NCBI GenBank assembly: GCA_034440495.1
Contig: JAWXCE010000066.1
Span: forward strand, 1 to 64,000
Reading direction: 5' to 3'
DNA length: 64,000 nucleotides
DNA from: JAWXCE01 sp034440495
Lineage (GTDB): Bacteria; Pseudomonadota; Alphaproteobacteria; Rhizobiales; Rhodomicrobiaceae
Of this stretch, positions 8,391-17,370 are shown one piece after another (positions within the stretch are counted from its first letter, which is position 1; the number at the start of each line of letters is the position of its first letter). The position numbers were made by a program, and so were the translations under genes. The notes beneath the pieces were generated by a model. That model was not told where the DNA came from. It did no database searches and was given only the letters and a program-made list of their open reading frames with translations.

Positions 8391-11153
8391 ATGGCTCCGG
8401 AAAACGACCGCCCTACTCCAGACGCTTTGTTGGACGAGGCCAGAAACGAAAGCCGGGGCAAACTCAAGATCTTTCTCGGCGCCTACCCGGGCGTCGGGAA
8501 AACCTATTCGATGCTACAGGCCGCGCATGAGCGGCGCAAGGAAGGTCTTGATGTCGCTGTCGGGGTTGTAGAGACTCACGGACGCGCCGAAACCGAGGCG
8601 CTGCTGCGCGACCTGGAAATTCTGCCACGTGTGCAGATCACCTATCGCGGCCGCATGTTCGGCGAGATGAATCTGGACGGGTTGCTTGCCCGCAACCCCA
8701 AACTCGCGATTATCGATGAACTGGCCCACACCAACGTTATCGGGAGCCGCCACGAGAAACGTCACCAGGATGTGGAGGAGCTGCTCGCGGCAGGCATCGA
8801 CGTTTACACCACGCTGAATATCCAGCATGTCGAAAGTCTAAACGATGTTATCACCCGCATCTCTCGCATTCAGGTGCGCGAAACGCTGCCCGATAAAGTG
8901 CTGGAGCTGGCGAGCGAAATCGAACTTGTCGATTTGCCCCCGGACGATCTGATCCAGCGTTTGCGGCAAGGCAAGGTCTACGTGCCTGAACAGGCTGGCC
9001 GCGCGATTCGCAATTTTTTCTCGAAGGGCAATCTAACCGCCCTGCGCGAACTCGCCATGCGCGTCGCTGCCGAGCGCGTCGATGCGCAGATGGTGAATTA
9101 CATGCGCGCCCATGCCATCCCTGGTCCCTGGCCAGCACAAGACCGGCTACTGGTATGCATTAACGAATCTCCAGTCAGCAAGCGTCTGGTGCGAACGGCG
9201 CGCCGGATGGCCGAGCGTTCGCGCATCCCATGGATTTGCGTGCATGTTCGCACCCCGACCTACGATACGTTGAGCGAGGTGGCAAAAGGCCGGATCGCGG
9301 AGGCGATGCGCCTGGCGGAAAGCCTTGAAGGCGAGGTTGTCGTGTTGCACGCGGAATCGCGCATCGTTGAGGAGTTACTGGCTTTTTCGCTAAAACGCAA
9401 TGTGACGCGGATGCTTATTGGCCGGGAGCGCCGCCGAAATTGGTCTGCATGGTTTCGGGAAAGCGTTACGCAACAAATCTTGGACAAGGCGACGCAATTT
9501 GAAGTGACGGTTATCTCTGGCGATGACACGGAAGGCGCGAAAGAGTCCATCAGCGGCGGTTCGCTTATACCCGATGGAACGCCGCGGGACTATGTCATTG
9601 CGACAGGGGCCGTTGCGGTAGCGACTGGCATCGGCGTCGCTGCAAAATACTCTTTTGCCTTTTCTAATATCGCTTTACTGCTTCTGATTGCAGTCCTTCT
9701 AGTCGCCATCAATTACGGTCGTTGGCCGTCGTTTTTTGCAAGTGTGCTAAGCTTTCTTGTTTATGACTTTGTGTTTACACGCCCCTATTACACATTTTCC
9801 ATTTTCGACAAAAGCGAAGTATTTACGATTATTCTATTTCTGTTTGCATCCTTTATCGTGGGTAACTTGGCGGATCGACTGCGGCTGCAAGTGGCAGCGA
9901 TGCGCACCTCCGCACAGCGCACTTCGACGCTTTACGAGTTCAGCCGCAAGATCGCCGCCGCTGCGTCTCTGGACGATGTGCTTTGGGCGGCGGTACACCA
10001 CGTGGCGTCGACTATGGAGTCAAGCGCGCTGGTTTTGCTGCCTAACTCCGAAAACCGTTTGCTCATCGCCGCCGGTTATCCACCCGAAGATCAACTCGAT
10101 ATGAAGGATTGGGGCGCGGCGGAATGGGCCTGGACGAATGGCAAACCTGCCGGCTGGCGTTCTGACACGCTCCCCGCCGCCGATTGGCTGTTTCTGCCGC
10201 TAAAAACCCGGCGTGGCGCAGTTGGCTTGCTTGGAGTGTCTTTCAAGCAGCGCAACCAGCCGCTAACGTCCGAGCAATGGCGGCTGTTAGAGGCGCTAGT
10301 GGGACAGGTGGCGATTGCGGTGGAGCGCACCAACCTGGCCTCGGACATCGAAGAAGCGCGCGTATTCACCCAAACCGAGCAACTGCGCTCGGCGCTATTA
10401 TCCTCCGTTAGCCACGATCTGCGCACTCCCCTCGTGTCCATCATTGGATCGGCTACAAGCCTGTCGAGTTACGGCGATACTTTATCCGATGAAAACCGTA
10501 AACAACTGGTGCAAACCATTCTGGATGAGGGCGAGCGGCTGAACCGGTTCGTGCAAAACCTGCTTGACATGACGCGGCTTGGTTATGGAGCTTTGCAGCC
10601 GAAACGCGAATGGGCGGACATGCGCGAAATCACCGGGCGCGCCATTAAGCAATTGCGTAAAGTGCTGGGAGGCCGGCGCGTGACGTTGAACGTGCCGGAA
10701 ACGCTGCCCGCCATTTTTGTCGATCCCGTCCTGATCGAACAAGTTGTGGCGAACATTCTTGATAACGCCGCAAAATACACAAAGGCGGACGGCAGGATAA
10801 TAATTGAAGCGCAACAGGTGAACAATGACCTGTTATTGCGTATTACTGATGATGGCCCTGGTATCCCGCCCAACGCCCGAGAGTCTGTTTTTGATATCTT
10901 TTACCGGGTACGGGCGGGCGATGGTCAGGCGGCGGGCACTGGCCTCGGGTTATCGATTTGCCGGGGCATCGTGGAAGCGCATGGCGGGCAGATAAAAGCG
11001 AAAGATGGGCCAAACGGTCAAGGAGCCGTGATCGAGTTTGTGTTGCCGCTGACGGCTCTGCCTCATATGCCGGACGTTGCCGACGAAATAGATCATAAAA
11101 AGAAAACGGGTAAGTTCAGTGAAACCGCAGACTCTTATTCTGGTCGTCGATGA
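8391..11153 (+). CDS. kdpD: osmosensitive K+ channel sensor kinase KdpD
   Basis: A 920-residue sensor kinase of the inner membrane. In order: an N-terminal KdpD domain with a P-loop (GAYPGVGKT, about residues 30-38); a USP-like domain (LLVCINESPVSKRLVR, about 250-370); four hydrophobic helices (about 400-500); a GAF-like domain (about 520-650); HisKA with SVSHDLRTPLVSIIGS, phosphoacceptor His near residue 675; and a HATPase domain (DNAAKYT, DDGPGIP, GTGLGLSI). It senses K+ and ionic state and phosphorylates KdpE. The 3' end overlaps kdpE by 35 bp, implying coupled translation. In other proteobacteria the nitrogen-PTS protein EIIA-Ntr also acts on KdpD, relevant because ptsP is in this window. 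Confidence 0.97.
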   Translation: MAPENDRPTPDALLDEARNESRGKLKIFLGAYPGVGKTYSMLQAAHERRKEGLDVAVGVVETHGRAETEALLRDLEILPRVQITYRGRMFGEMNLDGLLARNPKLAIIDELAHTNVIGSRHEKRHQDVEELLAAGIDVYTTLNIQHVESLNDVITRISRIQVRETLPDKVLELASEIELVDLPPDDLIQRLRQGKVYVPEQAGRAIRNFFSKGNLTALRELAMRVAAERVDAQMVNYMRAHAIPGPWPAQDRLLVCINESPVSKRLVRTARRMAERSRIPWICVHVRTPTYDTLSEVAKGRIAEAMRLAESLEGEVVVLHAESRIVEELLAFSLKRNVTRMLIGRERRRNWSAWFRESVTQQILDKATQFEVTVISGDDTEGAKESISGGSLIPDGTPRDYVIATGAVAVATGIGVAAKYSFAFSNIALLLLIAVLLVAINYGRWPSFFASVLSFLVYDFVFTRPYYTFSIFDKSEVFTIILFLFASFIVGNLADRLRLQVAAMRTSAQRTSTLYEFSRKIAAAASLDDVLWAAVHHVASTMESSALVLLPNSENRLLIAAGYPPEDQLDMKDWGAAEWAWTNGKPAGWRSDTLPAADWLFLPLKTRRGAVGLLGVSFKQRNQPLTSEQWRLLEALVGQVAIAVERTNLASDIEEARVFTQTEQLRSALLSSVSHDLRTPLVSIIGSATSLSSYGDTLSDENRKQLVQTILDEGERLNRFVQNLLDMTRLGYGALQPKREWADMREITGRAIKQLRKVLGGRRVTLNVPETLPAIFVDPVLIEQVVANILDNAAKYTKADGRIIIEAQQVNNDLLLRITDDGPGIPPNARESVFDIFYRVRAGDGQAAGTGLGLSICRGIVEAHGGQIKAKDGPNGQGAVIEFVLPLTALPHMPDVADEIDHKKKTGKFSETADSYSGRR

Positions 11154-11805
11154 CGAGCCGCAAATCCGGAAATTTTTACGTATCAGCCTCAATGCTCACG
11201 GTTACGGCGTCACAGAAGCTGGACGCGGAGAAGACGGGATTAGAAAATGCGCGCTGGAAACTCCCTCTTTGGTGGTGCTCGATCTAGGGCTGCCCGATCT
11301 CGATGGATTACAGGTCGTGCGCCGCATCCGTGAGTGGAGCGAGGTTCCCATTATCGTGCTCTCCGTGCGGGCGACCGAGCAGGACAAGATTTCCGCGCTG
11401 GACCACGGCGCCAACGATTATGTGACAAAGCCCTTCGGCGTCGGTGAACTGCTGGCGCGGGTTCGGGTCGCCCTCCGGCTCCGGGAGGAGGCGTTGCCCG
11501 ACGCCTCGGATATCGCGGTCGGCGATCTCATCATCGACTTTGCGCAACGGCGGGTGCGCCGCGATGGGGCTGATATTAAGGTCACAAAAAAAGAGTTTGA
11601 GATATTACGTCTTCTGGCAAAAAACGCGGGCCGTGTTGTCACGCACCAGCAGATGCTGCGCGAAATCTGGGGGCCAGCGCAGGAAGACGACACGCATTAC
11701 CTGCGCATTTATGTGGGCCACCTTCGACAGAAGCTGGGCGACGATTCCGCGAACCCGCGTTACATCGAAAACGAACCCGGCGTCGGCTACCGGCTCATGG
11801 CGTGA
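11119..11805 (+). CDS. kdpE: response regulator KdpE
   Basis: A 228-residue OmpR/PhoB-type regulator starting at GTG 11119, inside the end of kdpD. The receiver domain has the acidic pair DD at residues 11-12, the phosphoacceptor Asp55 (VVLDLGLPDLDG) and a conserved Lys (DYVTKPFG). The C-terminal winged helix contains TKKEFEILRLLAKNAGRVVT and a wing ending YIENEPGVGYRLM. It is expected to activate the kdp promoter upstream of 3836 when phosphorylated by KdpD. I could not identify a KdpE box with confidence. Confidence 0.97.
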   Translation: MKPQTLILVVDDEPQIRKFLRISLNAHGYGVTEAGRGEDGIRKCALETPSLVVLDLGLPDLDGLQVVRRIREWSEVPIIVLSVRATEQDKISALDHGANDYVTKPFGVGELLARVRVALRLREEALPDASDIAVGDLIIDFAQRRVRRDGADIKVTKKEFEILRLLAKNAGRVVTHQQMLREIWGPAQEDDTHYLRIYVGHLRQKLGDDSANPRYIENEPGVGYRLMA

Positions 11806-11860
11806 AAAGCGGCACCTGCGAATGCATGTTCATGCGCCTTATGGAAGATTGGAACCCATC

Positions 11861-11950
11861 CGTCGTCGCGAGGCGGCCTCTGCCGCCATGGCGATCCATA
11901 ACTGCTTCAGGTGCGAAAGACTGGATTGTTTCACTTCGCTCGCAACGACG
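11861..11950. repeat. 90-bp imperfect palindromic repeat element
   Basis: The ends are near-perfect inverted repeats: CGTCGTCGCGAG at 11861-11872, and CTCGCAACGACG at 11939-11950, whose complement is CGTCGTTGCGAG (11 of 12 match). Inside are GCGATCCATAACTG and, on the opposite arm, GACTGGATTGTTTCACTTCG, giving a long interrupted hairpin. The terminal motif resembles the 'CGTCATTGCGAG ... CAATCCAG' palindromes scattered between genes in many proteobacterial genomes. It lies between the convergent kdpE and AcuI-like genes, where it could act as a bidirectional terminator or be a non-autonomous mobile repeat. I saw no second copy in the window. Confidence 0.6.
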
Positions 11951-12008
11951 TTATTTCGATTTCAGGGCGGCTGTTCTGAAGTACGATTTCATCTCAAATC
12001 GTCCAGTT

Positions 12009-12995
12009 TTAAGCGATTTCCAGCACAACGCGGCCGCGCACCTTGCCAGCCAATATCTCGGGCGCCAGTGCAATCACATCCTGAATGGGCCGCGTAACGG
12101 TTATTGAATCGAGTTTTGCAAGATCGAGGTCAGCCGCTAGCCGCGACCAGGCTTTCATTCGCTTCGGTTTTGGAACCATCACCGAGTCCACGCCAGCCAG
12201 CGTAACGCCGCGCAAAATGAATGGGGCAACGTTTGAAGGCAAATCCATGCCCTGGGCCAGTCCACAAGCAGCGACCGCGCCGCCGTACTTCGTCTGGCTG
12301 ATGCAGTTGGCCAATGTATGGCTACCCGCGACGTCAATGGCGCCCACCCAGCGCTCGCGGCCCATCGGTTTCGCCGGGCTAGACAACTCAGCGCGCGGCA
12401 GAATCTCCGTGGCGCCTAGAGATTTCAGATAGCCCTCTTCTTCAGGGCGACCGGTCGCGGCGATGATTGAATAGCCTAGCTTGGTGAGCAGTGCGACGGC
12501 CACGCTGCCAACTCCGCCCGCCGCGCCTGTAACAAGAACCGAGCCTTTGTCGGGCGTCACGTCATGCGCCTCAAGAGCCAGCACGCAAAGCATCGCGGTG
12601 TAGCCAGCCGTGCCGATGGCCATTGCGTGCGCCGGGGTGAATGCGGACGGCAACGGCACGAGCCATTCGCCCTTCACGCGCGCATATTGCGCATAGCCGC
12701 CCAGATGCGTCTCGCCCAAGCCCCAGCCATTGAGCACCACCGCGTCGCCGGGTTTGAAATCCACGTTGTCCGACTGTTCCACCACGCCGGCAAAGTCGAT
12801 GCCAGGGATCATCGGCCAGCGACGCACGACGGGTGCCTTGCCAGTGATCGCGAGCCCGTCCTTGTAGTTGATCGTGGAGTGGCTGATGCGCACCAGCACA
12901 TCGCCTTCCATCAAGTCCATCTTGGCGAACTGGCCCCATTGCACGGTTTGTCCGGTGTCATTCTTGGTTATCGTCAGCGCATCAAAGTGATCCAT
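12009..12995 (-). CDS. acuI: acrylyl-CoA reductase (NADPH)-like MDR oxidoreductase
   Basis: A zinc-independent medium-chain reductase of 328 residues, starting at the ATG at 12995, which has a GAGAGGA ribosome-binding site; the longer frame to 13106 adds a non-conserved head. Features are HSTINYKDGLAITG near the N-terminus, PGIDFAGVV, the NGWGLGETHLGGYAQYARV stretch typical of the AcuI/YhdH group, the Rossmann motif VTGAAGGVGSVA, and a C-terminus with LAGKVRGRVVLEI. AcuI enzymes reduce toxic acryloyl-CoA to propionyl-CoA with NADPH. PrpE (41911-43803) also makes propionyl-CoA, so both could feed the same pool, but they are not linked on the chromosome. Substrate assignment is by family only. 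Confidence 0.85.
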   Translation of the reverse strand: MDHFDALTITKNDTGQTVQWGQFAKMDLMEGDVLVRISHSTINYKDGLAITGKAPVVRRWPMIPGIDFAGVVEQSDNVDFKPGDAVVLNGWGLGETHLGGYAQYARVKGEWLVPLPSAFTPAHAMAIGTAGYTAMLCVLALEAHDVTPDKGSVLVTGAAGGVGSVAVALLTKLGYSIIAATGRPEEEGYLKSLGATEILPRAELSSPAKPMGRERWVGAIDVAGSHTLANCISQTKYGGAVAACGLAQGMDLPSNVAPFILRGVTLAGVDSVMVPKPKRMKAWSRLAADLDLAKLDSITVTRPIQDVIALAPEILAGKVRGRVVLEIA

Positions 12996-13208
12996 CTGGG
13001 CGTCCTCTCGCATCTTCCATTTGATAGCCCATTTGAAACGGGCGGAAAACCCCGCGTCGCTAATATTAGACGTTTTCCAAACAGTTCGTGCAGTTCGGTA
13101 GATCAAACAATTCGCTTGCGATTCAATGTAAAGTTAATTTATAATTTAGCCCAAGGCGTTTCGAAACGCTTCAGACTTCAGGGAGTAGAAACAGCAGCGG
13201 AGGCGTCC

Positions 13209-13292
13209 GTGAGTATATCGCCAAGTTTAACCGCGGTTGCGACAATTGTCGCTTTCGCATTTCTGGCCGCGATCGTCATCGGCATGGTTTGA
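13209..13292 (+). CDS. 27-residue membrane peptide
   Basis: GTG at 13209 sits 5 bp after a perfect GGAGG (13199-13203) and opens a 27-codon ORF, MSISPSLTAVATIVAFAFL then AAIVIGMV, ending TGA. It has one hydrophobic helix and no charges after the start. It is divergent from the AcuI-like gene and convergent with the TonB receptor. The strong ribosome-binding site and fully hydrophobic product favour a real small membrane protein. Function is unknown. Confidence 0.5.
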   Translation: MSISPSLTAVATIVAFAFLAAIVIGMV

Positions 13293-13348
13293 CGCCGGTG
13301 GCATGACAATTAAATAACCGCGCAAGCCGTAACGCGCTGCCAACATGA

Positions 13349-13381
13349 AAAAAATCCACGCGGGAAGGGCTCTCCGCGCGG
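13349..13381 (-). terminator. probable rho-independent terminator of the TonB receptor gene
   Basis: On the minus strand, downstream of the stop at 13389, a GC-rich hairpin forms (arms CGCG-GGA and TCC-CGCG with one bulged base), followed by a run of T residues (the plus strand reads aaaaaaa at 13347-13353). It is positioned to end the btuB-like transcript. Confidence 0.55.
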
Positions 13382-13388
13382 GTTCTGT

Positions 13389-15317
13389 TTATTTCGAAGG
13401 TTCAAGCGGGGCGTCCTCGGCAAACGTAATTTTCACGCCGCCATACGCTGCAACGGGCGTGGAAGAGAAGCCGAACACTTCCTCATATTTCTCATCGAGC
13501 GCATTCTCGACGCGGCCGAACAGGGTGATTTTTTCATCAATCTTGTACGATCCGGAGATATTAACGAGCAGGTAATCATCAAGCGTCACGCGCTGCAACG
13601 GGAAGGAAAACACGTTGTCGTCCATCTCGCCGTTATAGGCGACGCCGAAGTTGATGAGCGCGCGCCCGTCCGCGAAAGCGTAAGCGGCGTTGAGGCTGGC
13701 CGCGTGATCGGGACGGCGCACCTCGCGATCGCCTTGAGGGTCGGTCGAGTCGGTGTAAGTGTAGTTTCCAGCAATGGTGAGGCCGTCGAGCGGTTTCACA
13801 GTCGCCGTCACCTCAACTCCCTCGCGTTCGCTCGTACCATCGGAGTTCACGTTGGTGAACTGCCCGCCGGGAAGCGATAGAAACACGATCTCGTTCTCCA
13901 GATCCGCCTGGAAGTACGTCACATCCAGAACGATTTTGCCTCCGAGAAAGCTTTGCTCCACGCCCGCATCCCAGCCGATGGACTCCTCCGGCGCCAGATC
14001 AGGGTTGCCGACGAAGCCGCCGAATACGCCGAACTGGTCGAAAAACGTCGGGTTGGTGATGCCTTTGCCGTAGCTAGCGTGAAAGCGAGTGCCGCTCTCG
14101 CGCAGCATATATGCGCCGGTCGTTCTATAGGTCGTCGCGTCCTCAAAGGCGTCGTTGTAGTCCTGGCGGACATTGGCGGTGACGAAGAAACGGTCGAGAA
14201 ACTCGCCACGATATTCGCCGACAAGGCCGGTTTGTTCGCGCTCGAATGTTTGGCCGGGCGCGCCTGAGGTGTTGAAGTTTTCCTCGCGGTAATCGAGCAG
14301 GCCGGTCAGCGCGTGTTTGGCTTGCAGAAACGCGGGCGCATCGAATTTTACATCCGCCTGATAGCCATACTGGCGGCGCTGGCTTTCGTTGAAGGATGCG
14401 CCGAACACGGAGGAGTTTGAACTGAGATCATCCTCGAAATAATCCGCGAAAGCTTTCTGCGTGAAGCGCTTGTCGAACAAATCGAGGGTTGCGGCGACGC
14501 GGCCCATTGTCTGCTCGCGCAAGCTTGCGATGCCGCCCACGTCGTCCAGCACGCCGTCAAAATCCGCGTCCTCATCGATGTCAACGTCGTTTTCCTGATA
14601 GCGGCCGATGGCGTCGATGCGGAAATTGTCCGTTACCGTCACGCCGCCGCGCAGGAATATCGCCTGCTGCTCGGAGCCGTCGTCCTCGCCGCCGCCGCGC
14701 GATGCGTTGAAGCCCTCCGTCTCGCGGGTAACCGCCGACACGCTGAAATAGCCGCGCTCACCGCCGCCCGAAGCGTTCGCTGATAACTCTTTAGTCTCAA
14801 AGCTGCCGCCTTCCGCACTTACCGAAACCTGCGCCGGGCCAGCGCCCTTTTTCGTAATGATGCTGATGGCTGCTGACAGTGCGTTGCCGCCGTAAATGCC
14901 ACTTTGCGGACCGCGCAGCACCTCGATGCGCTCGATATCGGCGGTGAGCAGGGTGGAGAAATCGAACTCGCCGCTATCTAGCGAATTGACCTCCACGCCG
15001 TCGATGAGCACGGCGACGTGGTTGCCCTCGGCGCCGCGAATGCGGATTTGCGTGAAGCTGCCCTTGCCGCCGGACTGGCTGACGGCGAGGCCTGGCACTG
15101 AGCGCAGAGCGTCCGCCGCGTGGCGGATTTGGCGTTGCTCCAGCTCGCAACCAGTAATGACCGTGACCGCGCTGCCAAGCTTAGCCGCTTCGATCGGTTC
15201 AAGGCCGCCCGATTCGACGATGATGCCTTCAAGCACGACCTGCGCGCTCGCCTGCGGTGAGATTAAACAAAGACTTATTGCGGTAGATGCGCATAAAATA
15301 AGACGTGACGATGCCAT
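13389..15317 (-). CDS. btuB: TonB-dependent outer membrane receptor, probable cobalamin transporter
   Basis: A 642-residue outer membrane barrel with a signal peptide (cleavage about ASAQ at 23-26) and an N-terminal plug domain: RHAADALRSVPGLAVSQSGG, then IRIRGAEGNHVAVLIDGVEV and IERIEVLRGPQSGIYGGNA. The rest is alternating beta-strand with an OM-type aromatic end (YGGVKITF) followed by a ten-residue acidic tail. Length is close to BtuB. A cobalamin riboswitch lies directly upstream on the same strand (15524-15706), so the substrate is probably vitamin B12 or another corrinoid. No btuCDF or cob genes are adjacent. Substrate is inferred from the riboswitch rather than from ligand residues. Confidence 0.88.
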   Translation of the reverse strand: MASSRLILCASTAISLCLISPQASAQVVLEGIIVESGGLEPIEAAKLGSAVTVITGCELEQRQIRHAADALRSVPGLAVSQSGGKGSFTQIRIRGAEGNHVAVLIDGVEVNSLDSGEFDFSTLLTADIERIEVLRGPQSGIYGGNALSAAISIITKKGAGPAQVSVSAEGGSFETKELSANASGGGERGYFSVSAVTRETEGFNASRGGGEDDGSEQQAIFLRGGVTVTDNFRIDAIGRYQENDVDIDEDADFDGVLDDVGGIASLREQTMGRVAATLDLFDKRFTQKAFADYFEDDLSSNSSVFGASFNESQRRQYGYQADVKFDAPAFLQAKHALTGLLDYREENFNTSGAPGQTFEREQTGLVGEYRGEFLDRFFVTANVRQDYNDAFEDATTYRTTGAYMLRESGTRFHASYGKGITNPTFFDQFGVFGGFVGNPDLAPEESIGWDAGVEQSFLGGKIVLDVTYFQADLENEIVFLSLPGGQFTNVNSDGTSEREGVEVTATVKPLDGLTIAGNYTYTDSTDPQGDREVRRPDHAASLNAAYAFADGRALINFGVAYNGEMDDNVFSFPLQRVTLDDYLLVNISGSYKIDEKITLFGRVENALDEKYEEVFGFSSTPVAAYGGVKITFAEDAPLEPSK

Positions 15318-15523
15318 GATCGACCCCCTGATGCGTTGGAAAACGCGCGGACAGGAGGGTGCGCCGCTTGACTAGCGGACGACAGCATTCGTTTCTCGGA
15401 GAATGAGACCTTTAGCGTCAAACTCAAAACCACGACGACCCTCCAGCCACGCATGAGGATCGCCACCGCTACGGATTTAGCCGTTCCCGCGCTTGCCCCG
15501 CGCATGAGATGGGTGACGTGACG

Positions 15524-15706
15524 CGGGCAGGTCTCCTGGCTCGCGGCTATAGCGCCTTCTCCACCTTCCCAGCGCAGTTGCGCCAGTGGTATGCCGGATG
15601 AGGCTCGCCGATTACAGTTGCGGGGACAGCTACGGCATTGGGCCAAGGCCCGCACCGCATTCCCTTTTCATCTTCGCCGCCGGTAAGCGGTCCAGAACCT
15701 TCGTCG
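15524..15706 (-). promoter_or_regulatory. cobalamin (AdoCbl-type) riboswitch
   Basis: The minus strand carries the cobalamin riboswitch core in order: GGTTCTGGACCGC near the 5' end, AAAAGGGAATGCGGTGCGGG, then CCCCGCAACTGTAATCGGCG, and the 3' B12-box region GCCAGGAGACCTGCCCGCG. These are the hallmark conserved segments of the class. It ends about 205 bp before the ATG of the TonB receptor at 15317 and should repress that gene when adenosylcobalamin is abundant. The exact borders are approximate. Confidence 0.93.
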
Positions 15707-15793
15707 ACTCTATAGCGCGCAGTGGGAGGGGTTTGAGTCAAGCGGTTCGCCTTTGACTCGACGGCAAAGGCGAACCAGTGTGGCTTTTTCGCC

Positions 15794-16309
15794 TTAACGT
15801 GTTAGATTGATCGTGGCAACCGCCACATGACGGCCAGCGGCTGGATCAAACTGGGTGATGGTCACTTTGTGCTTGCTTTCGCTCTCGAAATTTACGGCGA
15901 AACGGCCTTTGAAGTTCGGGCCATCCACTTCAAGATTGAGATAATTGCCGCCAATGCCGCCGGTCACACTACCGGTGTTGTTGGCGATCTGCTCCAGCCA
16001 GCGGCCGCTGATGCTGCCACCAGAACATGTGACGTTGCTTGTCGCAGTGATCCGATAGTCCGTTCCCGCGCAGGCCAGCTTTTGTTCAAGGCTGTTCGCC
16101 CCACTTGCGTAGCTGATACGGCAAGAAATGGGTTCGCTGCCGCCGCCAATAGGCGTAACCGAGCCACCGCCTTTCCAGGCGCCATTAAGGCTTTTAATCA
16201 GTTGGCTGCCTTGTGGGCTGCAGTTTGCGCTGGCGGCAGTTGTTCCCGCGACCATAATAGCCGCTGCGAGCGGCATAATGCGAGTAATGGAGCAAAAATT
16301 ATACTTCAT
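15794..16309 (-). CDS. secreted hypothetical protein
   Basis: A 171-residue protein with a clear signal peptide (MPLAAAIMVAGTTAASA, cleavage near residue 28) followed by a domain rich in Gly, Ser and beta-strand. Segments such as LNGAWKGGGSVTP, EPISCRISY and GGSISGRWLEQ, with four cysteines able to form disulfides, resemble a small periplasmic family common in Rhizobiales that I cannot name. The domain looks lipocalin- or OB-like. It stands alone between the riboswitch region and the FAH-family gene, transcribed from the minus strand. Function is unknown. Confidence 0.7.
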   Translation of the reverse strand: MKYNFCSITRIMPLAAAIMVAGTTAASANCSPQGSQLIKSLNGAWKGGGSVTPIGGGSEPISCRISYASGANSLEQKLACAGTDYRITATSNVTCSGGSISGRWLEQIANNTGSVTGGIGGNYLNLEVDGPNFKGRFAVNFESESKHKVTITQFDPAAGRHVAVATINLTR

Positions 16310-16521
16310 GGGGCGCCCTTGTTGACTTTACCAAAAGCTCGACCGAACGATCAAACATCGTCACCTTTGACTTTTGACCGTGTATCATATCTTGCTGCTG
16401 GGAAACACCCTCAACCAATCAGTTTTTTGTGCGCATCGCACCAGTATTATATGCCATCGCGGTCTTGACGAAGTAAGGCTTAACGCCGGATCTATTCAGA
16501 ACATCAAAAGCGGAGCGTTTT

Positions 16522-17370
16522 ATGAAACTCGTGCGATTTGGGGAAGTTGGCGCAGAACGGCCCGGTCTCATCGGCGCTGATGGCGAAATACGCGATCTAT
16601 CGTCAGTCATCGCCGACATCTCAGGCAATGCGCTTACCAACGCTGGTTTGACGCTTCTGCGCTCCGTGCGTCCGGAAGATTTGCCAGTTGCCGAAGGCCA
16701 GCCCCGTCTCGGATCGCCGGTCGCGGCAGTGCGGAAGTTTATCGGCGTTGGCCTTAACTACTCCGATCACGCCGCCGAAGTGGGCCAGCCTATACCCCGC
16801 GAGCCTGTGCTGTTCACCAAAGCGGTTTCGTGCATCTGCGGCCCTAACGACGATGTAATTCTGCCACCCGAGTCTGAAAAGTTGGATTGGGAGGTTGAGC
16901 TGGCCATCGTCATTGGCGAAACCGCGCGGCGCGTAAGCGAAGGCGACGCTATTAACCATGTCGCCGGTTATTGCCTGTGCAACGACATATCCGAACGCGC
17001 TTACCAGATAGAGGGCACTGGGCAGTGGCTGAAAGGCAAAAGCTGCGACACATTCGGGCCGCTCGGCCCATGGCTAGTCACCGCGGATGAAATTCCGGAT
17101 CCGCAGGCGCTGTCAATGTTTCTGGATGTAAACGGCAAGCGCATGCAGAACGGCTCAACCGCTACGATGGTGTTCGGCGTGCGCACACTGGTCAGCTTCA
17201 TTAGCCGGTTCATGACGCTGGAGCCAGGCGATGTTATTACCACAGGCACGCCTCCGGGTGTCGCGCTCGGCATGAAAGAGCCGGTGTATCTCAAAGCGGG
17301 CGATGAGATGCGCCTTGGCGTGCAGGGACTCGGTGAACAAAGGCAAATTGTGGTTATGGCGGCGGGCTAA
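16522..17370 (+). CDS. fumarylacetoacetate hydrolase family protein
   Basis: A 282-residue member of the FAH superfamily with the short N-terminal domain typical of bacterial members. The core starts at KFIGVGLNYSDHAAE and includes the metal-binding DWEVELAIVIG, the catalytic-region CNDISERAYQ, KGKSCDTFGPLGPWLVT, and GDVITTGTPPGVALG. The metal-ligand acidic residues are present. Such enzymes cleave C-C bonds or hydrate beta-dicarbonyl compounds; database labels such as ureidoglycolate lyase or 2-hydroxyhepta-2,4-diene-dioate isomerase are often applied, but nothing in the context decides. ATG 16522 follows a GCGGAG site. The 3' end overlaps the stop of the convergent thiD by a few bases. Confidence 0.88.
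   Translation: MKLVRFGEVGAERPGLIGADGEIRDLSSVIADISGNALTNAGLTLLRSVRPEDLPVAEGQPRLGSPVAAVRKFIGVGLNYSDHAAEVGQPIPREPVLFTKAVSCICGPNDDVILPPESEKLDWEVELAIVIGETARRVSEGDAINHVAGYCLCNDISERAYQIEGTGQWLKGKSCDTFGPLGPWLVTADEIPDPQALSMFLDVNGKRMQNGSTATMVFGVRTLVSFISRFMTLEPGDVITTGTPPGVALGMKEPVYLKAGDEMRLGVQGLGEQRQIVVMAAG

Noticed and set aside
12564..13292. A 242-codon plus-strand ORF opposite the AcuI-like gene
   Set aside because: Most of it is antisense to a conserved enzyme. Only the last 28 codons, with their own Shine-Dalgarno at 13199, were kept as a separate small ORF.
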